Below, piece by piece: positions 45,453 through 55,298 of a DNA stretch of 64,000 nucleotides; the first letter of the stretch is position 1, and each line of letters starts with the position of its first letter. The position numbers were made by a program, and so were the translations under genes. Below the pieces are notes generated by a model. The model was not told the DNA's origin. It was given only the letters and a program-made list of their open reading frames with translations, and did not search any database. The stretch comes from Algoriphagus vanfongensis DSM 17529 (lineage in GTDB: Bacteria; Bacteroidota; Bacteroidia; Cytophagales; Cyclobacteriaceae), in assembly GCF_000429465.1 (NCBI RefSeq), contig NZ_AUBX01000010.1, positions 682,001-746,000 of the forward strand, given 5' to 3'.

Positions 45453-45567
45453 AGGAAGAAGGATTTATTGTTTTCAGGGTTATAAAACGACATAATCAAG
45501 TTGCAAATAAAATCAGGCTTTCTCATGCCATTCACAAAGGCTATTTACTACTTATCATTTTGTTGAC

Positions 45568-45584
45568 TATCCTGCCATATCTGC
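45568..45584 (-). promoter_or_regulatory. Direct-repeat operator of the cytochrome/DUF1080 operon
   Basis: On the minus strand this reads GCAGATA-TGG-CAGGATA, followed by GTC, the same arrangement as the site at 41824-41840. It is 116 bp upstream of the ATG at 45452, in the 208-bp spacer behind susD, so this operon has its own control region. Confidence 0.6.
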
Positions 45585-45660
45585 CAAAAAATAACCCGAT
45601 TCCGCAGGAACTCGCCAAAATTCCTTTGGAATACGGGCTATTTACAAACAATAAACCAGC

Positions 45661-47181
45661 TTAGAAATAAGGACTCAAATCTGATTCTGCTGCAGGCAGA
45701 GGATAGAATTTGCTCAAATTGGTGAAGACTTGAGGGCGTGGCACAGCACCTTCGATCGGCGGATAGTAGTAGTCCAAAGGATTGGCTACAATTCGCTGTC
45801 CGTAAGGCACAATGATCTCCTCGATCTTATCTTTTCTCTGGATATCAAACCATCTTTTGTTTTCAAAAGCAAGCTCAACTCTCCGCTCTCTGAAGATCGC
45901 TTCAGCCAACTCCGCACCACCACTGCTGACAGGCCCTAGACCTGCACGATCCCGCACCTGATTGAGGTAGTTTCTGGCTTCGCCATCTTTTCCTTGCTCA
46001 TTGAGGATCTCTGCCATAAACAGCAATACTTCTGAATAGCGATAGATCGGGAAGTTAGTCCCGGTATTGTTGTGCTGCGAGTGATGCTTCGCATATTTTT
46101 TAATATAAGGATAAGTCTTCTCATCCCTGAAACTACTGGACAAAAAGACGTAGCCAATAGAAGCATCTTCCCGCTCATCTCCATCTTCATAGGCAGCGAT
46201 GATGTCTGGAGTAGGAATGTTATTCCCTTCACCATCCACCGGCTGGGGATTGATAGTCCCAGTCAAGGGAGCCAACTCATCAGCCAATAGAGGCCGAGGC
46301 AGCATCTGATAAAAGAAGTTTCCGTTCAGTCCTGCTGACCCTTCCAAAAACTGCACTTCAAACACTGACTCCGCGTTGTTTTTATTGGAGGCATTATCAG
46401 AAAAAGCCATTTCATAAGAAGCCATCAGCATGTACTCTCCGCTGGTCACTACCGGGGTCAAAATAGTCTCGGCATCGGACCATCTTTCTCTATTGACATA
46501 GACATTGGCCAATAAAGTCCTCGCAGCACCTGAAGTCACACGACCTGGCTGTTGCTGGGATTTTGGAGGCAAAAGCGGTACTGCTGTCACGAGATCGCTG
46601 ATGATCTGCGCATACACTTCATCTTCTGAAGAGAGTGGCAATGCCGCTTCCTCTCTGGTAGCCACCGGAGTGAGATGCAAAGGCACACTACCAAAATATC
46701 TGGCCAACTCAAAATAAGCATAGGCTCTCAGGTAAAGTGCCTGTCCTTTTACATTGTCTTTGACAGCCTGATCAATATCAGCCTCATCGATCAAAGCCAA
46801 AATCTGGTTGGTTCTGGAGATGATGAGATAGTCCAGTCTGTACTGCTGCAGGATATTATCATTGGCTGTCACCCCATTGGATTCGACGACAGAGAAGTCC
46901 GCCAAATCCTCCTGAGGATCCACTGCTCCAAAGAGTACATTTCTACCATAATAGGTATTGTCGGAGTGCATCTCCGCCAGACGATAAGCCCTGTCGTTCA
47001 CAATGGACCGAAGGGGAGCATAAGCAGCATTGACAGCTTGCTCAAAATCCGCCTCTGTTTTGAAAAATGTGGCCGAACTCAGCTGAGTCTCTGGCACCAC
47101 TGTCAAGAAATCATCGCAACTGCTACACATAATCCCGACAGCAGCGATGGCTAGCATATATTTTTTCATTGTTATTTTCAT
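45661..47181 (-). CDS. susD: SusD/RagB family nutrient-binding outer-membrane lipoprotein
   Basis: SusD proteins cap the SusC transporter at the cell surface and bind glycans. The 506-residue product has a lipoprotein signal (AAVGIMCSSC, Cys about 22), an N-terminal SusD-like helical domain (FFKTEADFEQAVNAAYAPLR, LYLRAYAYFELARYFG) and the C-terminal RagB domain ending RERRVELAFENKRWFDIQR. Met5 at 47169 is an alternative start. It follows susC by 31 bp. The ligand is unknown, but the downstream genes suggest a non-polymeric or modified glycoside rather than starch. Confidence 0.95.
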   Translation of the reverse strand: MKITMKKYMLAIAAVGIMCSSCDDFLTVVPETQLSSATFFKTEADFEQAVNAAYAPLRSIVNDRAYRLAEMHSDNTYYGRNVLFGAVDPQEDLADFSVVESNGVTANDNILQQYRLDYLIISRTNQILALIDEADIDQAVKDNVKGQALYLRAYAYFELARYFGSVPLHLTPVATREEAALPLSSEDEVYAQIISDLVTAVPLLPPKSQQQPGRVTSGAARTLLANVYVNRERWSDAETILTPVVTSGEYMLMASYEMAFSDNASNKNNAESVFEVQFLEGSAGLNGNFFYQMLPRPLLADELAPLTGTINPQPVDGEGNNIPTPDIIAAYEDGDEREDASIGYVFLSSSFRDEKTYPYIKKYAKHHSQHNNTGTNFPIYRYSEVLLFMAEILNEQGKDGEARNYLNQVRDRAGLGPVSSGGAELAEAIFRERRVELAFENKRWFDIQRKDKIEEIIVPYGQRIVANPLDYYYPPIEGAVPRPQVFTNLSKFYPLPAAESDLSPYF

Positions 47182-47212
47182 TTTGGGTTAGAGATTGAGA
47201 TCAGTTTCATGT

Positions 47213-50200
47213 TTAGAAATTGATATTTGCTCCGATGGTGATAGTACGTGGTACTGGATACGCAGCCAAGTCCACACCAGGGCTCAAGTTGCCACCATCT
47301 CCATTGCCATTATCCTGCATACTGACTTCAGGATTGGACCCTCCCCAATACTTTGTGAAAATCCACATGTTTTGACCAGAAAGGTAAACCCTGGCTGATT
47401 TTAGAGATTTTGAAATATTCGAGAAAGTATAGCCCAACGTGATATTTCGGATGGTCAAGAAAGAAGCATCCCAGACGAAGTTGCTGTTGTTCCAGTCACG
47501 CTCCACCCCAGTCACATTACCACCTCCAGTAGAGGTACCAAAGATTCCATCACCTGGATCTTCCGGAGATTTGAATCTTCTGGACACTTTCTCCACCATA
47601 TTGAACACCCCGTCCAAATTGGCAGTAGAATACAAGTGTCTCATGTAAAGCTGATTCCCCTGAGAGCCATTGATCGTAATACTGGCATCAAAACCTCTGT
47701 AAGAAAAATTGTTGATCAAGCCATAAGTAAAGTCCGGGAAAGGATTCCCGATGATCGTCCGGTCATCATTGTCACCACCATATGTGATCACACCGTCTCC
47801 ATTCACATCTTCCAATTTGATACTACCAACTGTAGATCTGCCTGGTATGATTGGGGAGCTTGCCAGATCCTCGGCATTCATGTAGTTCCCGAGTTTTTTC
47901 AATCCATAAAACTGACCAAAAGGCTGTCCTACCTGCGTAATATGATAGGTACCATACACCCGGTCTATCCCATCTGCCAACTCCAATACTTTGTTTCTAT
48001 TGATAGAAAGGTTGGCATTGGTAGTCCATCGGAATGCCCCAGTCGTATTGACCGTATTGATCGAAAACTCATGTCCCCAAAAATGAATCTCTCCGATATT
48101 GTCATTATAATTGGTAAAACCAGACTCTTGAGGGATCTGCACCGCATAGAGCAAATTGGTGGTGTTTTTGGTGTAATAGTCATAAGTAAATAAGACTCTG
48201 TCATCCCAAAAACCCAATTCAAATCCGACATCCAATTGAGAGGTTGTTTCCCAACCCAAGTTTGAGTTGTTCAATGAAGTCACCCCGGCACCTGGCACTA
48301 CCTGATCGCCAAAAACTGCGTTGATCGTATTATTTACCAATGCATACTGGGTATAGTTACCGATATTATTGTTACCAGTCACCCCGTAGCTCGCTCTCAA
48401 TTTGGCAAAGGACACAGTGGAACTGGTATTCAAAAATCCTTCATCAGACATCACCCAGCCGACAGAAGTCGAAGGGAACACACCCCAACGATTGTCCTCG
48501 CCAAATCGGGAAGATCCATCACCTCTGACAGAAGCCGTGAAGAGGTATTTACCTTGATAATTATAGGTCAGTCTAGAGAACAAGGAAGTCAAAGACCATT
48601 CTCCTACGCCGGAGTTGGTACCGCCACGGTTGATATTGATGGCACCCTGAATCGTAGGAATCCGGTCATCTGCATAGGTATCAGCTTGTACTCTTGTACT
48701 TTCTGCTCTGAATCTCTGATTGGAAAAACCAAGCAAGAACTGAAAATTATGGTCATTGATAGCCTTGGTGTAGGTTGCGATATTTTCATTCAACCAAGAA
48801 AGACTATTGTAATGATCTCGGATGGACACCGCTACAGTTGGGATAGCTACGTTGATATTGGCGGTAGCTGTAGATGGGTTAAACCAGAAGTACTTCGACT
48901 GGTTGATCTCTGCATTGAAGGTTGACTTCAGTGATAGTCCCTGAATCGGCTTCCACTCCACATAGGTATTCGCAAGGATATTGACTTCGCGGGTTTCATT
49001 GGTGATTTCCTCAGCTGATCTTACCCAGTTGGGGTAAGCGTAGATATTCCCTGTGCTGGCCGGTAATTGATTGAAACTGGTCAGTTCTCCATTTTCGTCA
49101 TAGATCGGCATGATTGGCCAAGTGTGAAGGGCATTGAACAAAATCCCAGTTCCACGTGTACCGTCTGTCCGAGGAGTATTGTCCACCACATAGTTTGGTG
49201 CCAGGTTCACGCCAATATTTACTTTATCAGAAAGCTGATAATCGGTATTCATCCGAAGGGAAAACCTCTTGTAATCAGACCCTACTACGACGCCATCTTG
49301 ATCAAAAATACCTGCTATCACCGCGGTATTGACTTTTTCCTTGTTGGAAGTCACAGTCAAATTATAGGAGGAAATTGGAGCATTTCGTAGCATGGCATCA
49401 TACCAGTCATTGGTATTGTTGCGATATTCTGAAGGGTTTTGAAAAATATCCGGCACTGCCTGCCCGGCTGCTTCGTAGTATTCCTTTTTAAATGTAGCAA
49501 ACTCTTCTGCATTCATCATTTCCAGTCTGCCATTCTCAGGAACACTTTGGAAACCTGTATACACGTTTAGACTGACATTGGTCTGACCTGCTTTTCCTTT
49601 TTTGGTAGTGATCAAAACCACACCGTTGGCAGCTCTAGATCCATATAGAGAGGTAGACGCCGCATCTTTTAGGACCGTGATATCCTGAATCTCGTCCGGA
49701 TTGATCTGATTGATGTCTCCTGTGATCGGAAAACCATCCACAACATAAAGTGGCTGACTACCACCAGAAACAGAAAGTTGTCCACGAATCCGTACGTTCA
49801 TTCCCTGACCGGGCTTACCCGTGGTCTGATTGATCTGGACACCGGCCATACGACCTTGAAGTTTCTGAGCCACGGAAGACACGGGCATGTCCTTCAGCTC
49901 CCCTTCACTGACGGTCTGGACAGCTCCGGTAACTTCCCTTTTGACTTGGCTACCATAGCCGACGACGACCACTTCACTCAGGTCTGAGGTAGAGTACTCC
50001 AAAGAAATAGAAAGTGGAGATTGGTTGGCTGTCACGGCGACTTCTTGCGTCACAAAACCGACAAAACTGACGACTAAGATACTGCCTGGAGCAGCCTGCA
50101 AGCTGAAGGCCCCATCGATATCAGTTACAGTTCCATTTTGGGTTCCTTTAATAGAAACCAGGGCACCCGGAACGGGCTCATTGTCCGGTGCCGATACGAC

Positions 50201-50311
50201 TACGCCGGAGACAGTTTGGGCTTGCCCAAAACTTGTAAAACTCAAGCATAACAGAAGAGACAAGATCCCTAAAAATCGGATCTTCCCTCTCAATAGATAG
50301 AGGTTATTCAT
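47213..50311 (-). CDS. susC: SusC/RagA family TonB-dependent outer-membrane transporter
   Basis: This 1032-residue outer-membrane transporter imports oligosaccharides with energy from TonB. After a signal peptide (about 1-30) come a carboxypeptidase-like domain (about 35-110, VSGVVVSAPDNEPVPGALVSIKG), a TonB-box-like stretch (SEVVVVGYGSQVKREVTGAV), a plug (about 120-235, YVVDGFPITGDINQINP) and a 22-strand barrel ending AYPVPRTITIGANINF. There is no STN domain and hence no sign of anti-sigma regulation. Its 5' region holds direct-repeat operators in both orientations. Confidence 0.96.
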   Translation of the reverse strand: MNNLYLLRGKIRFLGILSLLLCLSFTSFGQAQTVSGVVVSAPDNEPVPGALVSIKGTQNGTVTDIDGAFSLQAAPGSILVVSFVGFVTQEVAVTANQSPLSISLEYSTSDLSEVVVVGYGSQVKREVTGAVQTVSEGELKDMPVSSVAQKLQGRMAGVQINQTTGKPGQGMNVRIRGQLSVSGGSQPLYVVDGFPITGDINQINPDEIQDITVLKDAASTSLYGSRAANGVVLITTKKGKAGQTNVSLNVYTGFQSVPENGRLEMMNAEEFATFKKEYYEAAGQAVPDIFQNPSEYRNNTNDWYDAMLRNAPISSYNLTVTSNKEKVNTAVIAGIFDQDGVVVGSDYKRFSLRMNTDYQLSDKVNIGVNLAPNYVVDNTPRTDGTRGTGILFNALHTWPIMPIYDENGELTSFNQLPASTGNIYAYPNWVRSAEEITNETREVNILANTYVEWKPIQGLSLKSTFNAEINQSKYFWFNPSTATANINVAIPTVAVSIRDHYNSLSWLNENIATYTKAINDHNFQFLLGFSNQRFRAESTRVQADTYADDRIPTIQGAININRGGTNSGVGEWSLTSLFSRLTYNYQGKYLFTASVRGDGSSRFGEDNRWGVFPSTSVGWVMSDEGFLNTSSTVSFAKLRASYGVTGNNNIGNYTQYALVNNTINAVFGDQVVPGAGVTSLNNSNLGWETTSQLDVGFELGFWDDRVLFTYDYYTKNTTNLLYAVQIPQESGFTNYNDNIGEIHFWGHEFSINTVNTTGAFRWTTNANLSINRNKVLELADGIDRVYGTYHITQVGQPFGQFYGLKKLGNYMNAEDLASSPIIPGRSTVGSIKLEDVNGDGVITYGGDNDDRTIIGNPFPDFTYGLINNFSYRGFDASITINGSQGNQLYMRHLYSTANLDGVFNMVEKVSRRFKSPEDPGDGIFGTSTGGGNVTGVERDWNNSNFVWDASFLTIRNITLGYTFSNISKSLKSARVYLSGQNMWIFTKYWGGSNPEVSMQDNGNGDGGNLSPGVDLAAYPVPRTITIGANINF

Positions 50312-50374
50312 ATTGGCGGGTTTAGTGTTAGGTATAAAATTTCAATTCAATCTCGCATTTTCACCCGCCAAGCC

Positions 50375-50391
50375 CATCCTGTCTTATCCTG
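50375..50391 (-). promoter_or_regulatory. Direct-repeat operator of susC
   Basis: On the minus strand this reads CAGGATA-AGA-CAGGATG, both halves near perfect with a 10-bp pitch, 64 bp upstream of the susC ATG. Confidence 0.65.
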
Positions 50392-50422
50392 CATAAATAT
50401 TTGATTATCAATACTTAAAACA

Positions 50423-50439
50423 CAGGATAGAACAGGACA
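50423..50439 (+). promoter_or_regulatory. Direct-repeat operator facing the SGNH/cytochrome gene
   Basis: CAGGATA-GAA-CAGGACA, on the plus strand, is the mirror of the susC site. It is 217 bp before the ATG at 50656. Confidence 0.6.
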
Positions 50440-50510
50440 CTACCACAAATCCTCGATTTCTACTGCTTCATCTATCATTTTCTACCACTTATTTTATTTT
50501 CAAAACTTTC

Positions 50511-50527
50511 CATGAGAGAGCAGGATA
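50511..50527 (+). promoter_or_regulatory. Second operator-like site for the SGNH/cytochrome gene
   Basis: CATGAGA-GAG-CAGGATA has a perfect downstream half and a weak upstream half, 129 bp before the ATG at 50656. It is accepted mainly because the half-site and spacing match the others. Confidence 0.4.
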
Positions 50528-50655
50528 GATTCGTGTGTTTAATTAGGTAATTCCCAGTTATTATTTGTAATTATTCTAAGATCAGCCCTTTCTTAAAAAT
50601 ATCTTGAGATTCTAGGGCAAACTACCTAATATTAAGATTCAATCACTTTTAATCC

Positions 50656-53600
50656 ATGAACTACCCCCACAAGCCATTCTTGGCTGCCCTGATTTTAATT
50701 GTCTTTGCATTCGCCTCCTCCTGTGCCGAAAAAAAGACTCTTCAGCTTACCAAAAATCAACACATTACCCTCGTCGGTAATAATCTGGCTTCCCGCATGA
50801 TGGAGTTTGGCTGGTTTGAAACCGAACTGCATGCCCGCTACCCTGACAGTACACTGGTCATTCGAAATATGGCCGATCCCGGCGATACCCCAGGTTTCCG
50901 CCCAAGATCCGGGATCAATGATCCTTGGGCCTTTCCCGGCGCAGAAGATTTCCAAGAGGAATTCGCAACTCCTTCTGGCAGTATTGGCTTTTTAGAAAAA
51001 CCTGATCAATGGCTCACTCGAACTCAGGCAGATGTCGTGGTAGGATTTTTTGGTTTCAATGAATCATTTCAAGGGGAAGAAAAACTACAAAATTATAAGG
51101 ATGAATTAGAAGCTTGGATTCTCCATACCCAAAGCCAGCAATACAATGGTAAAGCAGCTCCTCAGATCGCATTGGTCTCTCCGATAGCTTATGAAGATCT
51201 CTCAGAAAGCCTAGATGTGCCAAATGGCACCAAAGAAAATCCCATGCTGAAACTCTACACAGAAGGTATGAGGGAAATCGCACAAAAATATGACTTGGTT
51301 TTCGTCAATGCATTCGATGCCAGCCTAGACTGGTATAGAACTGCAGCTCAACCTTTGACGATAGACGGAACTCAACTGACTGAACAAGGCTATCAGATTT
51401 TTGGTGAATTTTTAGCCGATGAGCTTTATGGCGATACCAAAAGGAAAGAGGATGTAAATCTAGACCTTATCCATCAGGCTGTGCAGGAAAAGAACTGGAT
51501 GTGGCACAATGATTACAAAATTCCAAACGGAGTTCACGTTTTTGGAAGAAGATACGACCCCTTTGGCCCTGACAACTATCCTTACGAATTGGAAAAAATC
51601 CGTCAAATGACTGCTATCCGGGACTCTGCTATCTGGCAAGCTAATCTGGGCAAAACATTTGATCTGACCACTGCAGATGCCAGAACCCGCAGTCTGCCTG
51701 AGGTAGAAACAAACTACAACCCTGAAGCAAATGGCAGCATGGAATACCTGTATGGTGAGGATGCTCTGAAGACAATCAAGGTACCAGAAGGCTACAAAAT
51801 CGAATTATTTGCCTCGGAGCAAGAATTCCCTGATTTGGCAAACCCTGTTCAGCTTTCCTTTGACAATAAAGGAAGACTCTGGGTAGCGACCATGCCGAGC
51901 TACCCGCACTACAAACCAGGAGATGCCCGACCTCAGGACAAATTGATTATTCTAGAAGATACGGACGGTGATGGAAAGGCTGACAAGCAAACCACCTTTG
52001 CTGACAATCTTCACATTCCGGTAGGATTTGAAATTGCCGCTAACGGAGTATATGTTTCCCAAAGCCCCAATCTGATCTTTTTGGAAGACACCGACGGTGA
52101 CGACAAAGCTGATAAGAAGACCATCCTTTTATCAGGTTTTGATGATCACGACACCCACCATGCAATCTCTGCTTTCACCACTGATGAAAGTGGAGCCATA
52201 TTTATGGGCGAAGGAGTATTTCTACATACCAATGTAGAGACTTCCTACGGTCCAGTGAGAGCATCAAATGGAGGTTTTTATCGCTACGAACCCAAAAGGC
52301 ACAAACTAGAACGTGTCAATCAAGTATCAATCCCGAACCCTTGGGGCATTGCCTTCAATGAGTGGGGACAAAATTTCTACGCAGAGACTTCAGGCCCCAA
52401 TGTCAACTGGATGCTTCCCGGGTCTACTCTTCCTCGCTATGGCAACGGGAATTACAAAGGGCCAAACCTAGTGGAAAAAGCCCATTTGGTACGACCAACT
52501 TCTGGATTGGAATTCATCTCCAGCCGACATTTTCCCGATGAAGTCCAAGGTGACTTGATCATCAATAACACTATTGGCTTTTTGGGAACAAAACAACACC
52601 AAATGATCGAGGACACGGTCGGTTTTAAGTCGCAGTGGAGACAAGATCTCATCACCTCTACAGATAGAAATTTCCGTCCTGTAGATATGGAGATCGCTCC
52701 AGATGGATCACTGTACGTGGTAGATTGGCACAATATTCTGATTGGTCATATGCAGCACAATGCGCGTGATCCGCTCAGAGATCACGTACATGGCCGAATC
52801 TATCGAGTGACCTATCCTGCTAGACCTCTGATCACTCCAGCCAACATAGATGGAGCCAGCATCCCAGAATTATTGGAAAATCTAAAGCTTCCAGAATACC
52901 GAACCCGCTATCGTACAAAGCGTGAATTGAGAGGAAGAGATACACAGGAAGTATATGAAGCGGTGACTAAATGGGTTTCTGAATTGGACCAAAATGATCC
53001 GAACTATGAACATCACCGTCTTGAAGCGCTTTGGGTCACTTGGGGAGCCAATAAAGTCAATCAGGATTTGCTTAGACAACTGCTAAAATCAGAAGATTAC
53101 CGAGTCAGAGCTGCCGCCACACGAGTAGTACGCTATACCGGCCATCAGGTGCAGGATCAAGCAGAACTACTCATGCAGTCTGTACAAGACCCGAATGGTA
53201 GAGTGAGAATCGAGGCTATTGCCGCAGCTTCTTGGCTACCAAGAGAGGTAGGAACTCCGATTTTGGCTGCTGCCGAAAAGCAAGAAAATGATCACACATG
53301 GATACCTCGGACACTTGAAACAGCCGTTGCTCACCTCAATGGCCTTTCTGTTTCTCAGAAAAAAGAAGAAGACATCAAATCTTCACTTACAGGGTCGGAT
53401 AGAGAATTGTTCGTTTTGGGCAAGGAAATCTATGCCCGAGAAGGATTCTGTGCTACCTGTCATCAGGAAGACGGAGGCGGATTGACATCCTCTGGCTTTC
53501 CTCCGCTCAAAAACACCCCTTGGGTCATCGGGGACGAGGAAAGGTTAATCAAGATCGTATTAAAAGGTCTGCTCGGGCCGATTACTGTCGCAGGTAAAGA

Positions 53601-53814
53601 CTATCCAGGCCAGGTGCCAATGACCCCTTTTGAGGGGATGCTGGATGATTCAGAGGTGGCAGCTGTCTTGACTTTTGTAAGAAATTCATTTGGCAATCAA
53701 GCCTCTCCTATTTCCCCAGATTTGGTCAAAAAAGTGAGAGAAGAAATCAAGGATAAAGAAGGCTTCTACAATCCTAGTGAACTGCTGAAAGCACATCCGA
53801 TGGAGGGGAATTGA
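50656..53814 (+). CDS. SGNH-like / propeller / HEAT / cytochrome c lipoprotein
   Basis: The 1052-residue lipoprotein (lipobox FASSC, Cys23) has an SGNH-hydrolase-like N-terminal domain (about 35-255). The usual catalytic Ser and His are not in place: the GDS block reads GNNLASRM and the DxxH block reads DGTQLTEQG. It is followed by a dehydrogenase-type propeller (about 370-720, LFASEQEFPDLANPVQLSFD, EDTDGDGKADKQT), a HEAT-like region (about 740-890) and a cytochrome c domain with CATCH at about 931-935. It shares the layout of the 42765-45452 protein and is probably a second periplasmic glycoside dehydrogenase. Confidence 0.88.
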   Translation: MNYPHKPFLAALILIVFAFASSCAEKKTLQLTKNQHITLVGNNLASRMMEFGWFETELHARYPDSTLVIRNMADPGDTPGFRPRSGINDPWAFPGAEDFQEEFATPSGSIGFLEKPDQWLTRTQADVVVGFFGFNESFQGEEKLQNYKDELEAWILHTQSQQYNGKAAPQIALVSPIAYEDLSESLDVPNGTKENPMLKLYTEGMREIAQKYDLVFVNAFDASLDWYRTAAQPLTIDGTQLTEQGYQIFGEFLADELYGDTKRKEDVNLDLIHQAVQEKNWMWHNDYKIPNGVHVFGRRYDPFGPDNYPYELEKIRQMTAIRDSAIWQANLGKTFDLTTADARTRSLPEVETNYNPEANGSMEYLYGEDALKTIKVPEGYKIELFASEQEFPDLANPVQLSFDNKGRLWVATMPSYPHYKPGDARPQDKLIILEDTDGDGKADKQTTFADNLHIPVGFEIAANGVYVSQSPNLIFLEDTDGDDKADKKTILLSGFDDHDTHHAISAFTTDESGAIFMGEGVFLHTNVETSYGPVRASNGGFYRYEPKRHKLERVNQVSIPNPWGIAFNEWGQNFYAETSGPNVNWMLPGSTLPRYGNGNYKGPNLVEKAHLVRPTSGLEFISSRHFPDEVQGDLIINNTIGFLGTKQHQMIEDTVGFKSQWRQDLITSTDRNFRPVDMEIAPDGSLYVVDWHNILIGHMQHNARDPLRDHVHGRIYRVTYPARPLITPANIDGASIPELLENLKLPEYRTRYRTKRELRGRDTQEVYEAVTKWVSELDQNDPNYEHHRLEALWVTWGANKVNQDLLRQLLKSEDYRVRAAATRVVRYTGHQVQDQAELLMQSVQDPNGRVRIEAIAAASWLPREVGTPILAAAEKQENDHTWIPRTLETAVAHLNGLSVSQKKEEDIKSSLTGSDRELFVLGKEIYAREGFCATCHQEDGGGLTSSGFPPLKNTPWVIGDEERLIKIVLKGLLGPITVAGKDYPGQVPMTPFEGMLDDSEVAAVLTFVRNSFGNQASPISPDLVKKVREEIKDKEGFYNPSELLKAHPMEGN

Positions 53815-53824
53815 TTGAGGGATT

Positions 53825-54053
53825 TGGTAGATGGTATGTGGTATTTTGTACAAAGTACCATGTCCCAAGTACAAAGTAGGGGTTCAGAGAGGGATGAAAT
53901 GTAAAAAACTGCTCTGCTGCTTGAATTGGTATTTAGTATGTAGTATTTAGTATTAAGTGTTTAGTATCATGTATAAAGTACCAAATCACTGGTTTGGGCT
54001 AAACGATAAAAAACTTCTCTGCCCCTCGTAAATCGTATTTCGTACTTCGTAAA
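53825..54053 (+). repeat. Composite heptanucleotide-period element, copy 1
   Basis: Three arrays in strict 7-nt register: eight NNGTANN units (53825-53880), eight units dominated by NNAGTA or NNGTANN (53927-53982), and four TCGTANN units (54026-54053). Between them a related 22-bp motif occurs twice (53902-53923 and 54007-54028), with the shared core AAAAAACTNCTCTG. The whole fills the spacer between the SGNH/cytochrome gene and the FG-GAP gene. Confidence 0.7.
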
Positions 54054-54094
54054 TCTCTCCGCTGTCTGCTAGTCGTACTTCCAAAATCAAACCC

Positions 54095-55204
54095 ATGAAA
54101 TATCCTATTACTTTATTACTCCTATCCTTGTCGTTTGGAGCATTTTCACAAAGTAAGAACCTGAACTTCTCCCGACAAAACATTGCCAGTGAGAGCTATG
54201 AGTCTGTGGGTATTTTTGATGTGGACGGAGATGGAAATTTGGACTTGGTTTCAGGTAGTTTTTGGTACAAAGGGCCAGCATTTATAGAGAGGCAGCTGAT
54301 CGGTCAGGTCAAGCGGTATGGAGAGTATTACGAGGATTTTTCTACCATCTCCATGGATGTCAATGAAGACGGAAAGATGGATTTTGTCACCGGAGGATGG
54401 TTTGAAGGCAGACTCATCTGGAAGGAAAACCCAGGTGACGGATCCGAATGGAAAGAGCATCTGATTGCCGAAACAGGAAATATAGAGACCACCCGCGCCT
54501 GGGACATCGATGGAGACGGAACTTTGGAAATTGTTCCCAACACTCCTAGAAAACCACTGGCTTATTACAAGAAGATTGGTCCAGATCAGTTTGAAAAATA
54601 CCCGGTACACGACACGCAAGGACATGGCTTGGGCTTTGGTGATGTGAATGGGGACGGACGTGGAGATTTGATCATTTCTGAAGGTTGGCTGGAAGCTCCC
54701 AGTAATTTAAAAACCGGAAAATGGACGCTCCATGAGGATTTTGAATTGGGTGATGCCAGCATCCCGATCATCGTCACCGATCTCAATCAGGACGGACTGA
54801 ATGACCTGATCGTCGGACAGGGACATGGCTATGGACTTTTTTGGCTGGAGCAAAAAATCGCGGAAGGCAAGCGTCACTTTGTCAAACATGAAATTGACCC
54901 TTTTCAATCCCAATATCACACCATAGAATGGGTGGACCTGGATGGAGATGGACAGTCAGAATTGGTCACAGGAAAGCGCTACCGGGCACATAATGGCAAA
55001 GATCCGGGAGGATTGGACGAAGTAGGGCTGTATTATTTCAAGTGGAACGGCGAGTCTTTTACCAAAAACATTATTTCCTTTGGCCCCGCACTGGAAGGCA
55101 AAGGTTCGGGTCTGTATTTTTCCGTCGCTGATCTGGATCAAAATGGGAAGCTGGACATAGCCGTAGCAGGCAAGGACGGACTAGTCGTTTTTTGGCAGAG
55201 GTAG
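54095..55204 (+). CDS. FG-GAP/VCBS repeat protein
   Basis: The 369-residue exported protein (signal peptide about 1-18, GAFSQ) is built of about seven FG-GAP-type repeats with calcium-loop signatures, such as DVDGDGNLDLVSG, DVNEDGKMDFVTG, DIDGDGTLEIV, DVNGDGRGDLIIS, DLNQDGLNDLIVG, DLDGDGQSELVTG and DLDQNGKLDIAVAG. Together they should form a seven-bladed propeller binding several Ca2+. Such proteins bind glycans or mediate adhesion. Its place after the cytochrome gene suggests glycan binding in the same pathway, which is inference. Confidence 0.9.
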   Translation: MKYPITLLLLSLSFGAFSQSKNLNFSRQNIASESYESVGIFDVDGDGNLDLVSGSFWYKGPAFIERQLIGQVKRYGEYYEDFSTISMDVNEDGKMDFVTGGWFEGRLIWKENPGDGSEWKEHLIAETGNIETTRAWDIDGDGTLEIVPNTPRKPLAYYKKIGPDQFEKYPVHDTQGHGLGFGDVNGDGRGDLIISEGWLEAPSNLKTGKWTLHEDFELGDASIPIIVTDLNQDGLNDLIVGQGHGYGLFWLEQKIAEGKRHFVKHEIDPFQSQYHTIEWVDLDGDGQSELVTGKRYRAHNGKDPGGLDEVGLYYFKWNGESFTKNIISFGPALEGKGSGLYFSVADLDQNGKLDIAVAGKDGLVVFWQR

Positions 55205-55280
55205 GCTTACACTTTTCCGATTAGAGTATTTAACCCCCTCCCATTTTACTATTGCAGTCATAGAAGAATTAAAACATCTA

Positions 55281-55298
55281 GTTTCACTTTAGTGAAAC
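55281..55298. promoter_or_regulatory. Palindromic operator of the HigBA module
   Basis: GTTTCACT-TT-AGTGAAAC is a perfect 8-bp inverted repeat with a 2-base centre. It lies just upstream of the -7 box and over the GTG at 55292, as expected for the autoregulatory site of a HigA antitoxin. Confidence 0.7.

Larger units (their letters stand above)
50312..50655. promoter_or_regulatory. Divergent control region between susC and the SGNH/cytochrome gene
   Basis: This 344-bp spacer separates two divergent genes. It carries three CAGGATA-type sites (annotated separately) and AT-rich flanks; no exact TAnnTTTG element is visible. The two outward-facing sites lie 32 bp apart in opposite orientation, so one regulator could serve both genes. 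Confidence 0.55.

Noticed and set aside
45640..45660. Terminator for susD from the ATTCC-TTT-GGAAT hairpin region just beyond its stop
   Set aside because: The nearby 5-bp stem lacks a T-run on the minus strand and is too short to support termination.
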